From a virus, in IMG/VR virus record IMGVR_UViG_3300025671_000515, positions 1 to 24,377 of that record: a DNA stretch of 24,377 nt. One strand, given 5' to 3'. The notes beneath the pieces are model-generated. The model searched no databases. It was not told where the DNA came from and saw nothing but the letters and a program-made list of their open reading frames with translations. This document shows, one piece after another, positions 13,237 through 19,658 of the stretch (its first letter is position 1; each line of letters opens with the position of its first letter). A program made the translations under genes and the position numbers.

Positions 13237-13661
13237 CATTCCTTTGTCTTGCCCCTATTATTCTTTTCGGGTATAGCCATACCATTCAAACGTCTTGGCA
13301 TACCTCACAGGATATCTCAGGGCCTATGGTGGAGGTACAATCTTGTAAGGACGGATTAGGAGGAAGAATCGCTTATGGTTCTGCATGGGTGCAAGTGGGG
13401 CCACAATATGGGGTGTCCTATAAAATTCAAAACTTGACAATTATAGGACAATTACATGGAGGGTTAGGTTATTCAAATACCCATCACCCTGATTCACATA
13501 TCCGCCAACTTACAAAATGGAATGGGGGAGTATCATTTATGCTACAGTATGCTAGGTATGGGGTGAAAATAGGATATGATCATATGAGCAACGGGAGGGG
13601 GTTAGATCTCACAAATCATGGTCAAGATATGCTTTCTATGGGCGGCTATTATGAATTCTAA
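13233..13661 (+). CDS. PagL-like lipid A deacylase / outer-membrane beta-barrel, 142 aa
   Basis: The first ~16 residues form a hydrophobic signal-like segment, although without a basic N-terminus. The rest alternates hydrophobic and polar residues with many Gly and Tyr, as in an eight-stranded beta-barrel, and ends in an aromatic residue (GGYYEF). DHMSNGRG at residues 116-123 matches the PagL active-site H-x-S-N signature (H117, S119). An N-x-G-x-D segment follows (N128, G130, D132), where family members have an acidic third catalytic residue. PagL removes the 3-O acyl chain of lipid A in the outer membrane. It is near the family's usual length and overlaps the previous gene by ATGA. It may change the host surface during infection. 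Confidence 0.6.
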   Translation: MTFLCLAPIILFGYSHTIQTSWHTSQDISGPMVEVQSCKDGLGGRIAYGSAWVQVGPQYGVSYKIQNLTIIGQLHGGLGYSNTHHPDSHIRQLTKWNGGVSFMLQYARYGVKIGYDHMSNGRGLDLTNHGQDMLSMGGYYEF

Positions 13662-13821
13662 TATGACTCGTGAAGAAGCGATGACTATTGTGATGCAAGC
13701 TGCTCAGAAGTATCTGATTCATTTAGGTACTTTAATACGGCCAGGCCCAGAAGGAATTGAAGTCTATCGCTCATCAGATCAATTATATCGTGCGATTCTA
13801 TTATTACAGGAAGGAGAATGA
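13651..13821 (+). CDS. Hypothetical early protein, 56 aa
   Basis: The ATG at 13651 overlaps the end of the PagL-like gene by 11 bases, with GGGCGG upstream; an internal ATG at 13663 has no better site. The protein has a helix (REEAMTIVMQAAQKYL), a Gly/Pro turn and a short C-terminal helix ending LLLQEGE. No family is recognised. Confidence 0.5.
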   Translation: MNSNMTREEAMTIVMQAAQKYLIHLGTLIRPGPEGIEVYRSSDQLYRAILLLQEGE

Positions 13822-13823
13822 CT

Positions 13824-14210
13824 ATGGATGTGCATACCCAAGTCATGAAGGAAATGCGTGTTCCGGTTGAATTTTATATCAATAAACTCCAAAATGGGGA
13901 CATTGAACCTATTCCCGTTGTCAATTATCATGTCCCTTTTATGGTTGAGCAATGGCTCCAGACACAGGCAGTATATGATTTCCTCATGACCTGGAAGGAG
14001 AGATTTGATATGGCTGAAAGGATCGATCGAGTTGTCACGTTTGAAGTGCTTCTAGATATCAATAACGATGGGGTCGCTTATAGTGCGAATTGTCAAACGA
14101 TTTGCCCCGCATTCGTTGCAGCGTGGATTGAACTTGAAGCCAGGAAACAATATAACCAATCAAAGGAGAAATTATCATGTACATCCTCATTATCACGTTG
14201 TACTCAGTAA
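13824..14210 (+). CDS. Hypothetical early protein, 128 aa
   Basis: A soluble protein with an N-terminal helical part, a middle rich in aromatic residues (VPFMVEQWLQTQ, FLMTWKERF) and an acidic strand-turn segment (VLLDINNDGVAY) reminiscent of a metal-binding loop D-x-N-x-D, then two Cys. The ATG at 13824 is chosen because GGAG lies seven bases upstream; ATG 13818 lies too close to it. The C-terminal ~11 codons overlap the next gene, as often seen in this arm. Function is unknown. Confidence 0.55.
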   Translation: MDVHTQVMKEMRVPVEFYINKLQNGDIEPIPVVNYHVPFMVEQWLQTQAVYDFLMTWKERFDMAERIDRVVTFEVLLDINNDGVAYSANCQTICPAFVAAWIELEARKQYNQSKEKLSCTSSLSRCTQ

Positions 14211-14368
14211 TCGGGGTGTCACATCCTGTTGTTTTACATAATGACCCTATGAAGGATTATCAATATTCCTCATATGGAGAATGTCAAAAGGCAGGCGAAC
14301 AAGTTCAAGATTGGTTGACACAGGATTTCATGCGGGTGCAATATGAATGTAGGAGGGTTCAGCCATGA
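14177..14368 (+). CDS. Small secreted protein, 63 aa
   Basis: The N-terminus is a hydrophobic signal-like segment (YILIITLYSVIGVSH). It is followed by a soluble part with two cysteines (GECQKAGE and YECRR) that could form a disulfide in the periplasm. Small F/Y-x-S-x-x-x-C-containing periplasmic peptides are common among uncharacterised phage gene products. AAAGGAG precedes the ATG; the gene overlaps the previous one by 34 bases and the next by ATGA. Confidence 0.6.
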   Translation: MYILIITLYSVIGVSHPVVLHNDPMKDYQYSSYGECQKAGEQVQDWLTQDFMRVQYECRRVQP

Positions 14369-14466
14369 AACACAGTACGAATATTGCTCCTCCAGATTTT
14401 GGGGTCAATTTATTTGTTCTTGTCTGCCTGATTGCCTTTGTGGTGTATAACCTTTTATCGAGGTGA
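14365..14466 (+). CDS. Single-pass membrane peptide, 33 aa
   Basis: The peptide has a polar start, one transmembrane helix (NLFVLVCLIAFVVYNLL) and a final Ser-Arg, suggesting an N-out or spanin-like small inner-membrane protein. Its ATG overlaps the previous stop (ATGA) and has AGGAGGG upstream. It belongs to a run of envelope-directed small genes from 13233 to 14783. Confidence 0.55.
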   Translation: MKHSTNIAPPDFGVNLFVLVCLIAFVVYNLLSR

Positions 14467-14469
14467 TGT

Positions 14470-14664
14470 GTGGATATCCAGAAGGCCTTGGAACGAATTC
14501 AGGCGAGTGAGAAATTACTTGAGATGGTCATAGGTCAAGATTTGTGTGCCCGTCCTAAAAAATATGCGAACGTAGAATCAATTGAACAACAAATTGGTGG
14601 AATTTTACTTGAATTGCTTCACATCAAACGAGAATTGAAACAACTAGAAGGAGATGTATTATGA
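14470..14664 (+). CDS. Hypothetical helical protein, 64 aa (GTG start)
   Basis: It starts with GTG at 14470, three bases after the previous stop, with GAGGTGAT as Shine-Dalgarno. The whole protein is helical with heptad-like Leu and Ile spacing (IEQQIGGILLELLHIKRELKQL), consistent with a coiled-coil dimer. Its TGA overlaps the next ATG. A small structural or regulatory coiled-coil is possible. Confidence 0.5.
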   Translation: MDIQKALERIQASEKLLEMVIGQDLCARPKKYANVESIEQQIGGILLELLHIKRELKQLEGDVL

Positions 14665-14783
14665 ACTGGATCCGATGGTTTCTCTTAACGTGTATCGTCT
14701 TCACTCAATTTAATCCTGATGGATCGATCAGGACGTGTACCCAATGCTGTATTAGTAATATCTGCACGGTTACGTGTCAATAA
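14661..14783 (+). CDS. Secreted cysteine-rich peptide, 40 aa
   Basis: A signal-like N-terminus (WIRWFLLTCIVFTQF) is followed by a short polar linker and a tail with five cysteines in 15 residues (TCTQCCISNICTVTC). After secretion, the tail could form disulfides or bind a metal. AGAAGGAG precedes the ATG, which overlaps the previous stop by ATGA. No family is recognised; the tight operon position supports expression. Confidence 0.5.
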   Translation: MNWIRWFLLTCIVFTQFNPDGSIRTCTQCCISNICTVTCQ

Positions 14784-14794
14784 AGGGGTAAAAT

Positions 14795-14941
14795 ATGCTT
14801 ACGTACATCAAAGATGCGAAGAATGATATGATTGATTATTTGAACGGTGAGCCGATTACAGAAGCGGAATGGCTCATTTATATGGAACGCATAATGGAAG
14901 AAGCAGAAAGGTGGAAAGAAGATGATTATTGTGGGGAATGA
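14795..14941 (+). CDS. Small acidic helical protein, 48 aa
   Basis: A 48-residue peptide with helices around YIKDAKNDMIDYL and EAEWLIYMERIMEEAERW. AAAGGGG lies upstream of the ATG. It overlaps the next gene by 20 bases. The charge pattern suggests a small amphipathic binding protein; no function is assigned. Confidence 0.5.
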   Translation: MLTYIKDAKNDMIDYLNGEPITEAEWLIYMERIMEEAERWKEDDYCGE

Positions 14942-15149
14942 TTTCTGGTGGTCCCAAGTACGAAATATTCAAGAAGAATATGGGATTAAGTCCTATCGTG
15001 AAGCGGAGTTGAAAGCGTTTGAGATTCTCTATAAACGGATGAAAGAAGATGGAATGAAGACAGGGGAAATGATTGAGCACTTTAAGGCAACCTTTGCAAT
15101 CGGGTATACGGCTTTTTACACTCGATTGCGAAAAATGGGGGGAGTATGA
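14922..15149 (+). CDS. Small putative HTH protein, 75 aa
   Basis: The C-terminal half, around MIEHFKATFAIGYTAFYTRLRKM, has the helix-turn-helix spacing of a small DNA-binding domain with a basic recognition helix. The N-terminal half is helical and acidic. GGTGGAAAG precedes the ATG at 14922. It could be an early transcription regulator; the HTH call is from pattern only. Confidence 0.5.
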   Translation: MIIVGNDFWWSQVRNIQEEYGIKSYREAELKAFEILYKRMKEDGMKTGEMIEHFKATFAIGYTAFYTRLRKMGGV

Positions 15150-15457
15150 AACAATACGTACAACATATCTCAGGACAGGGGAAGAAGTGGGAAGTGCACA
15201 CGGAATACCCTGATTATTGGTTAGTCTATACAGGACTAGATCATCCAGTTTGCTTTGTATATCCAAAATCCGAATATCGCCTCTGTGAGCCGCCGGAGGA
15301 ATGGGAGGATGTGACTGATGAATACACTGTAAATGGTGGACGGGTGATTTCTTATAACGGTGAAGGGTATCAATGTATTCGCTCATCTGATCGTATCCGT
15401 AAGATCAACCACCTTCACAACGGACCTTGTTTTATTATTGAAAGGAAAAAATCATGA
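15146..15457 (+). CDS. Hypothetical protein, 103 aa
   Basis: A beta-rich, aromatic protein (many W, Y and H residues; WEVHTEYPDYWLVY near the start) with two Cys in its second half. The segment EEWEDVTDEYTVNGGRVISYNG resembles the W-E-D-V-T motif seen in small phage proteins that bind other proteins or ligands. Its ATG overlaps the previous stop by ATGA. Function is unknown. Confidence 0.55.
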   Translation: MKQYVQHISGQGKKWEVHTEYPDYWLVYTGLDHPVCFVYPKSEYRLCEPPEEWEDVTDEYTVNGGRVISYNGEGYQCIRSSDRIRKINHLHNGPCFIIERKKS

Positions 15458-15606
15458 ACTGCATTAAATGTAACGGCCTTGTAATCAGCGAACGATTACC
15501 CTTTAAGCACTCTCTCAAAGAACACGATACGATGTGGAAATGTATCAATTGTGGACATCGGATGTTTGAAAAGATTTCTACGGCACAAGAAGTGGCAAAA
15601 TCATGA
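15454..15606 (+). CDS. Zinc-ribbon protein, 50 aa
   Basis: CIKC at residues 3-6 and CINC at residues 31-34, followed by GHRMF, form a classical zinc ribbon with 24 residues between the pairs. GAAAGGA precedes the ATG; both ends overlap neighbours by four bases. It could be a small transcription or nucleic-acid-binding factor. Confidence 0.6.
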   Translation: MNCIKCNGLVISERLPFKHSLKEHDTMWKCINCGHRMFEKISTAQEVAKS

Positions 15607-15824
15607 AAGTAAAGAAGAAATCACAGAAGAAATGGCCTCAACCGAAATGGGCAATTCTACAAATCTTCCGTGAAAATGGGGTAGTAGAAAACTTATGTAA
15701 ACATGGTGTAGGGCATCCTAATCGAGTCTGGTTAGAGCAAAATCCCTCACCATATGCTGACATTCACGGTTGTGATGGGTGTTGTTGGAAGGAAGAGTAT
15801 GAAAGCAATCAAAAAACTTCTTGA
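15603..15824 (+). CDS. Phage protein with CKHGVGHP motif, 73 aa
   Basis: A lysine-rich start (MKVKKKSQKK) is followed by LCKHGVGHPNR and HGCDGCC. The C-x-H-G-x-G-H-P and C-x-x-C-C arrangement is one I know from small conserved phage proteins and suits a Cys/His zinc site. The role is unknown. It overlaps the upstream zinc-ribbon gene by ATGA. Confidence 0.65.
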   Translation: MKVKKKSQKKWPQPKWAILQIFRENGVVENLCKHGVGHPNRVWLEQNPSPYADIHGCDGCCWKEEYESNQKTS

Positions 15825-15975
15825 TGAATGCAGGCGACAGGGACATGATATGTTTGGATTTGTTCACTATATCCCGAAGGAGTTAATTGACGATGCCACC
15901 ACGGAATATGAATCCCTTACCAGGGAAGATGCCAAACGGACAAGACAAGGAAGAATACACAAGAAAGTGCCATGA
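15799..15975 (+). CDS. Hypothetical protein, 58 aa
   Basis: The ATG at 15799 is chosen because GGAAGGAAG lies just upstream; the longer frame from 15754 is only overlap with the previous gene. The peptide is helical with a basic C-terminus (REDAKRTRQGRIHKK). It overlaps the sigma-factor gene by 83 bases. The overlap lowers confidence somewhat. Confidence 0.45.
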   Translation: MKAIKKLLDECRRQGHDMFGFVHYIPKELIDDATTEYESLTREDAKRTRQGRIHKKVP

Positions 15976-16498
15976 ACTCATAGAAACACAATACAAAAAA
16001 CTTGTCAAAATTGCTCGTTATGAAACACGAGGAGATGAGATCTGGGCACAGGAACTTCTTCAAGATACCCTTCTACTACTCTTAGAGGGCTATCATAATG
16101 TGAACTTTAATAAGTCTCCTATGACGTATATTCAAATTATGATGCGACATTTGAAGGGGAGGCATAAGCAACTCAAGCAGAAGAATTTCAATCGAACCGC
16201 TTTAGTGGCGTATGATCCGAGAAGTCCTACAATTGAAAAGTATTTAGAAGAGGAAGGAAAACAAACGGATATTGAATTTTTACTAGAACATTTTCATGAA
16301 TTACGATCTGGGTTAACTGCGAAACAAATGCAAATTATTGAATGGCATTTAGATGGGTGTCCTCAATTAGCTATAGCAAAGACTCTTAATGTTTCTAAGA
16401 CTCGGGTGGGTCAGATTCTCCTAGAGGTAAAGAAGAGACTACGGAAGAAGGGCTTAATTCTTCTTCGAGGCGACTCATCAAATGATCGGGGATCGTGA
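15893..16498 (+). CDS. Sigma-70-family RNA polymerase sigma factor (ECF-like), 201 aa
   Basis: Residues ~28-95 fit sigma region 2: a helical block with ELLQDTLLLLLEG and a PMTYIQIMMRHLKGRH segment like the -10-binding helix. Residues ~139-187 fit region 4: LTAKQMQIIEWHLDG, then LAIAKTLNVSKTRVGQILLEVKKRL, a clear helix-turn-helix for the -35 box. There is no region 1.1 or 3, as in ECF factors. It would redirect host RNA polymerase to phage promoters, plausibly those of the late arm or the divergent promoter at 17342. GGAG lies ten bases upstream of ATG 15893. Its 3' end overlaps the convergent helicase gene by 104 bases. Confidence 0.75.
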   Translation: MPPRNMNPLPGKMPNGQDKEEYTRKCHELIETQYKKLVKIARYETRGDEIWAQELLQDTLLLLLEGYHNVNFNKSPMTYIQIMMRHLKGRHKQLKQKNFNRTALVAYDPRSPTIEKYLEEEGKQTDIEFLLEHFHELRSGLTAKQMQIIEWHLDGCPQLAIAKTLNVSKTRVGQILLEVKKRLRKKGLILLRGDSSNDRGS

Positions 16499-17333
16499 CA
16501 AGGGTATGGGTGATATGCTTACGAAACACGAGCCAATTTTCCCACTTCTTCGAGGCCCATAGTTCTCGTACCTTTACTTCCTGCTTGGAAATCTTCTCGG
16601 TATCTGGAAAGACCCACAGTTTTGTAATCTCATCTCTCTCTACATGATACTCTGTTGATTCATCAAATCGACAGTCTGTCGAAAGATACTTTCCATACAA
16701 TAAATATACAGCATCGACTTCTCCACTAAAGAAGGACGATCCTCTTACAGAATCAACAGGGGATATCTTATGCTGGATTTTTTGACCAGGAGGTGGTGAT
16801 AATTTGTGCGTGTGGTGGATATAAATAACCGCTTGTTCCTTGAATATCTCATTTAAGGTGTTAAATACCGTAGCTCCGACATCACTACTATTTTCATCCC
16901 CACTGAAGACCTTTCTTAACGTATCGATAATGACAAGTTTCGGTTGAATTTCTGAAACAACATCTTGTAAGTATTGAATATCACTTGGTTTTGTCGTGAT
17001 ATCAAGGGAGCCTTTCGCTTCGATGGGATCAATCATTACAAAATTAGGATGAAATGTGACTCCTGCTTTACGAAGGTCTTTGAGTCGTTTCAGCCATAAG
17101 CCATGTGGGGTATCATATTGTAAATAGAGGACTTTTGCAGCTTTCGATGGACGACCCATGAAGGGTTCTCCCTTAGCTACAGCAAGTCCTATTTGAAGGC
17201 CGAGGTAGGATTTTCCTTTTTTGGGTGGGCCTACTAAAAGAACCCGGCCAGGACACGGGATAAATTTATCAATGAGATAGGAAGAATCTGTTTCGGGGAG
17301 ATCCGCATATTCATCAAGTGTGAGTGTTTTCAT
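16395..17333 (-). CDS. RecA-fold helicase/ATPase, RepA (AAA_25) type, 312 aa
   Basis: Walker A is GPPKKGKS (residues 35-42) and Walker B is LVIID (133-137). The conserved IHHTHK follows at 172-177, and SVRGSSFFSGEVDAVYLL fits the C-terminal core of RepA/KaiC-like hexameric ATPases. Such proteins act as replicative or recombination helicases on ssDNA. It lies on the minus strand among rightward replication genes and its tail overlaps the sigma-factor gene. No Shine-Dalgarno precedes the ATG at 17333; a TATAGT -10 at 17341-17346 would give a nearly leaderless mRNA. The charged C-terminal ~90 residues are less conserved and may load partners. Confidence 0.85.
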   Translation of the reverse strand: MKTLTLDEYADLPETDSSYLIDKFIPCPGRVLLVGPPKKGKSYLGLQIGLAVAKGEPFMGRPSKAAKVLYLQYDTPHGLWLKRLKDLRKAGVTFHPNFVMIDPIEAKGSLDITTKPSDIQYLQDVVSEIQPKLVIIDTLRKVFSGDENSSDVGATVFNTLNEIFKEQAVIYIHHTHKLSPPPGQKIQHKISPVDSVRGSSFFSGEVDAVYLLYGKYLSTDCRFDESTEYHVERDEITKLWVFPDTEKISKQEVKVRELWASKKWENWLVFRKHITHTLVTIPDHLMSRLEEELSPSSVVSSLPLGESDPPES

Positions 17334-17340
17334 ATGTCGG

Positions 17341-17373
17341 ACTATAGCATTATTTTCTGGGGAATGCTATAGT
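17341..17373. promoter_or_regulatory. Divergent promoter with perfect 10-bp dyad
   Basis: CTATAGCATT (17342-17351) pairs perfectly with AATGCTATAG (17363-17372) across 11 bases, centred in the 60-base gap between the helicase and the Cas4-like gene. Each arm contains a TATAGT -10 hexamer pointing outward (17341-17346 minus, 17368-17373 plus), so one symmetrical site serves both genes. No good -35 is seen, suggesting an activator or an alternative sigma factor. The half-sites match those at 9028-9054. Confidence 0.6.
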
Positions 17374-17393
17374 AGGTGAAAAAGGAGTGTCAT

Positions 17394-18263
17394 ATGTATA
17401 TCTATAGCCCCTCATCTCGTGAAGAATACTGTTTCTGTCCTCGTAAGCTCTGGCTTAGGAAAAATGGATGGGTTTCTTCTCTTATTACATATCCTGAATT
17501 ATGTGGGATGGGTGGAGCTGCGATTGGAAAAGCGATGGAGCGATGGAATAATGATATTATGACATTAGTGAATAAAGATGCTGATTACTATGTCAAGATT
17601 GGATTGACAGAACTTGAAGAAGCAATGGGGAAGATGGCTCGTTATGGGCGTATTGTGAGCCATGCCAAAGATCGTGAATTTGCTGATTCCCTTCCCGCTT
17701 TAGTGGAACAGGGTATCCGTCTACTCTATCGAATCAATCCCCTTAAACAGTATGCTATTATCGGGGCTGAAATAGAGTTTCCCCATGCTGGAAAATCCCG
17801 ACTAGATGTTCTAGTGAAACAACCTGATGGCCGAGGGATTGTATTTGATTACAAGGTGAAGTTTGGAGAAATGGAAGAGAAGTGGTTAGACAAGGAATTT
17901 GAGAAACACTTCAACGGAGAACAGAAGTATACCTACACCACCTTGACACAGACAGATATGTTTGGTATTATCCTCGTCGTCTTGAAACCACGAAAGGATA
18001 AACGTCATATTGACCCCAAAATCGTTGTACGTACAGTGAATGTCACTGATCAGGAGAAACAAGTGTGGCTGAGAGATGCCCAGTTATTGACAGAACCTAT
18101 GAATCGAACGCTGCTCATCCAATCACCCACACTTGTTCCTGGGAAAACCTTTCCCCATCGGAATGAATATGGTCCGTGTGTGTATGAAGATGCGTGTATA
18201 CGATATGGGTTGGATGAATCAAGGATGGGTTTAGATTACATCAAGATCAATAAGGGGGTTTAA
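17394..18263 (+). CDS. Cas4-like PD-(D/E)XK nuclease with Fe-S cysteines, 289 aa
   Basis: The nuclease motifs are E128 (EIEF), D138 (SRLDVLV) and D152-x-K154 (FDYKVK), followed by the Q-x-Y-type segment GEQKYTYTTL (175-184). Cysteines C13 and C15 near the start and C262 and C268 near the end (PCVYEDACIRYG) match the split Fe-S ligands of Cas4/RecB-family enzymes. These process DNA ends during recombination. It is not CRISPR-linked here: no cas1, cas2 or array is present, and the neighbours are a Sak4-like ATPase and a possible SSB. ATG 17394 follows AAAAGGAG; an in-frame GTG at 17376 lacks a site. Confidence 0.8.
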   Translation: MYIYSPSSREEYCFCPRKLWLRKNGWVSSLITYPELCGMGGAAIGKAMERWNNDIMTLVNKDADYYVKIGLTELEEAMGKMARYGRIVSHAKDREFADSLPALVEQGIRLLYRINPLKQYAIIGAEIEFPHAGKSRLDVLVKQPDGRGIVFDYKVKFGEMEEKWLDKEFEKHFNGEQKYTYTTLTQTDMFGIILVVLKPRKDKRHIDPKIVVRTVNVTDQEKQVWLRDAQLLTEPMNRTLLIQSPTLVPGKTFPHRNEYGPCVYEDACIRYGLDESRMGLDYIKINKGV

Positions 18264-18264
18264 G

Positions 18265-18429
18265 ATGGAACATTTTAAGATTGTGACTGCGAGTTCAGCG
18301 TCTAATTTGGAAACTAATCTAAATTTGGCATTTAAGAATGGGTATCGTTTGCATTCATACAGGATGGTTACTGATCCCGTCATTGAAGATTTTTTCTATT
18401 CTGCTGTATTGGAATTGAAAGGGGAATAA
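18265..18429 (+). CDS. Small DUF1737/DUF4177-like protein, 54 aa
   Basis: The sequence FKIVTASSASNLETNLNLAF, then NGYRLHSYRMV and FYSAVLELKG, fits the small beta-alpha-beta pattern of DUF1737/DUF4177-type proteins: a strand, a helix ending in x-x-G-[WY]-x-L, and closing strands. Their function is unknown. AAGGGGG precedes the ATG. It lies between the nuclease and the Sak4-like gene, in the same operon. Confidence 0.55.
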   Translation: MEHFKIVTASSASNLETNLNLAFKNGYRLHSYRMVTDPVIEDFFYSAVLELKGE

Positions 18430-18433
18430 ATAA

Positions 18434-19165
18434 ATGCCACTTCACGAAAAGAAACCAGGTGAATCCGCTGCCGGTGCTAAACGACTACAAATTGTAGGAC
18501 CACCGTATGGGATGAAAACTACAGTAGCATCATGGTTGGCGAAGGATGGTCCTACCACAATTGTCGGTCTACCAGGAGAAAAACATACTGATATTCTCAC
18601 CCCTCGTGAGAATTTGAAAGTACTCCTATTTGATCCTCTCGATACCACAAATGATAAGATTGACTACATGGGGATATGGAATGATATTCGTGTTGAATCC
18701 GCAAAGTTATTGGCTGATAAATCCATCAAGCATTTGATTTTTGATGGGGCTCATAAAGCGTTTGATGTGTGTCGAATGGCGGGGCAACAAAAACATCCAG
18801 CAGATGGATGGAAAGCATGGGATTTTGCTTCTTCTGATTTCCTGAAATGGTTTCAACAAGGTATTTACAGCCAACATGTTGAATGGGTCATCTGGCTCGC
18901 TTGGAGTGCCCGTGAACAAAGCCCTATTGAGGGGTCTAAAAAGAAGTCTATTTATCCTGATTATATGGGTAAGATGCAGCAGACAGTGGTGGGTGAAATG
19001 AATATCATTTACCAATACGTGGAAGGAGGGCGTCCAATATGGCAATTGCGACAAACTGAGGACGCGATGGGGATTGGGATTCGTACAGCTCCTGAGAAGG
19101 CGGAGAAGGTACCTGTACGGATACCAGCGGATTGGGGAAAGTTGAAGGAGATTCTTTTAGGATAG
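18434..19165 (+). CDS. Sak4-like RecA-fold ATPase (AAA_24), 243 aa
   Basis: The order RLQIVGPPYGMKTTVASWLA (17-36), then HLIFDGAH and a later VEWVIWLAW strand, fits the AAA_24/Sak4 single-domain RecA-like phage recombinases, which promote ssDNA annealing with an SSB partner. The P-loop is unusual: G21-P-P-Y-G-M26-K27-T28 has Met where the family has Gly before the Lys. The gene lies between a Cas4-like nuclease and a possible SSB, a known recombination grouping. The protein is within the usual 200-250 aa range. The start has a weak Shine-Dalgarno (GGGGAA) four bases after the previous stop. Confidence 0.7.
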   Translation: MPLHEKKPGESAAGAKRLQIVGPPYGMKTTVASWLAKDGPTTIVGLPGEKHTDILTPRENLKVLLFDPLDTTNDKIDYMGIWNDIRVESAKLLADKSIKHLIFDGAHKAFDVCRMAGQQKHPADGWKAWDFASSDFLKWFQQGIYSQHVEWVIWLAWSAREQSPIEGSKKKSIYPDYMGKMQQTVVGEMNIIYQYVEGGRPIWQLRQTEDAMGIGIRTAPEKAEKVPVRIPADWGKLKEILLG

Positions 19166-19179
19166 GAAAGGGGGGTATT

Positions 19180-19572
19180 ATGCTCTATCCAAAATTAAAT
19201 GATGATGTGGAGTGGAATCACCTTTTGAAAGGTCCGCGACGAAATGTGAATGAAGAGAAATATCGAACATGGTTAGGTACCTGTTCCTATGCAAGGGGAA
19301 TTATGAGGCTTTTTGAAGGGTTTGCCCTTGCAAAAGCAAATGCAGGTCAGCCATTTGGAGCACGGGCATTGATGGAGCGTGTACGGTGGGAAATGTTTGT
19401 TGATACGTCAGAAGACGAAGAAGAAGGGTACAAAATCTGTAATACCCATTCCCCGTACATTGTGAGAGATTTGATCACGTTACATCCAAAATTGATTGAA
19501 TTTATAAGTTTGAAAATAGTCGAAGGGGAGATAGAAAATGATCAACGAAGGGAGGGTATTTCTATAGGATGA
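19180..19572 (+). CDS. Hypothetical protein of the recombination operon, 130 aa
   Basis: A mixed-charge helical protein with a central stretch ARGIMRLFEGFALAKANAGQ and two Cys. The segment NEEKYRTWLGTC could be a small binding helix. GGGGGG precedes the ATG at 19180; the longer frame begins inside the Sak4-like gene. Between a Sak4-like ATPase and a possible SSB, an accessory role in recombination is plausible. No family is recognised. Confidence 0.55.
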   Translation: MLYPKLNDDVEWNHLLKGPRRNVNEEKYRTWLGTCSYARGIMRLFEGFALAKANAGQPFGARALMERVRWEMFVDTSEDEEEGYKICNTHSPYIVRDLITLHPKLIEFISLKIVEGEIENDQRREGISIG

Positions 19573-19646
19573 TTATTGAAATTGTGGCGGTGTTGGTGTT
19601 TGGTATATTTGTGGTGGGCGTTGTGGAGTATTTATCTAAACAATAA
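19569..19646 (+). CDS. Single-pass membrane peptide, 25 aa
   Basis: The peptide is almost entirely one transmembrane helix (IIEIVAVLVFGIFVVGVVEYL) with a short polar tail ending SKQ. Its ATG overlaps the previous stop (ATGA), and the next gene has its own AAGGAGG right after its stop. The coupling and composition suggest a real small membrane peptide rather than chance. Confidence 0.45.
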   Translation: MIIEIVAVLVFGIFVVGVVEYLSKQ

Positions 19647-19658
19647 GGAGGTTCTATT

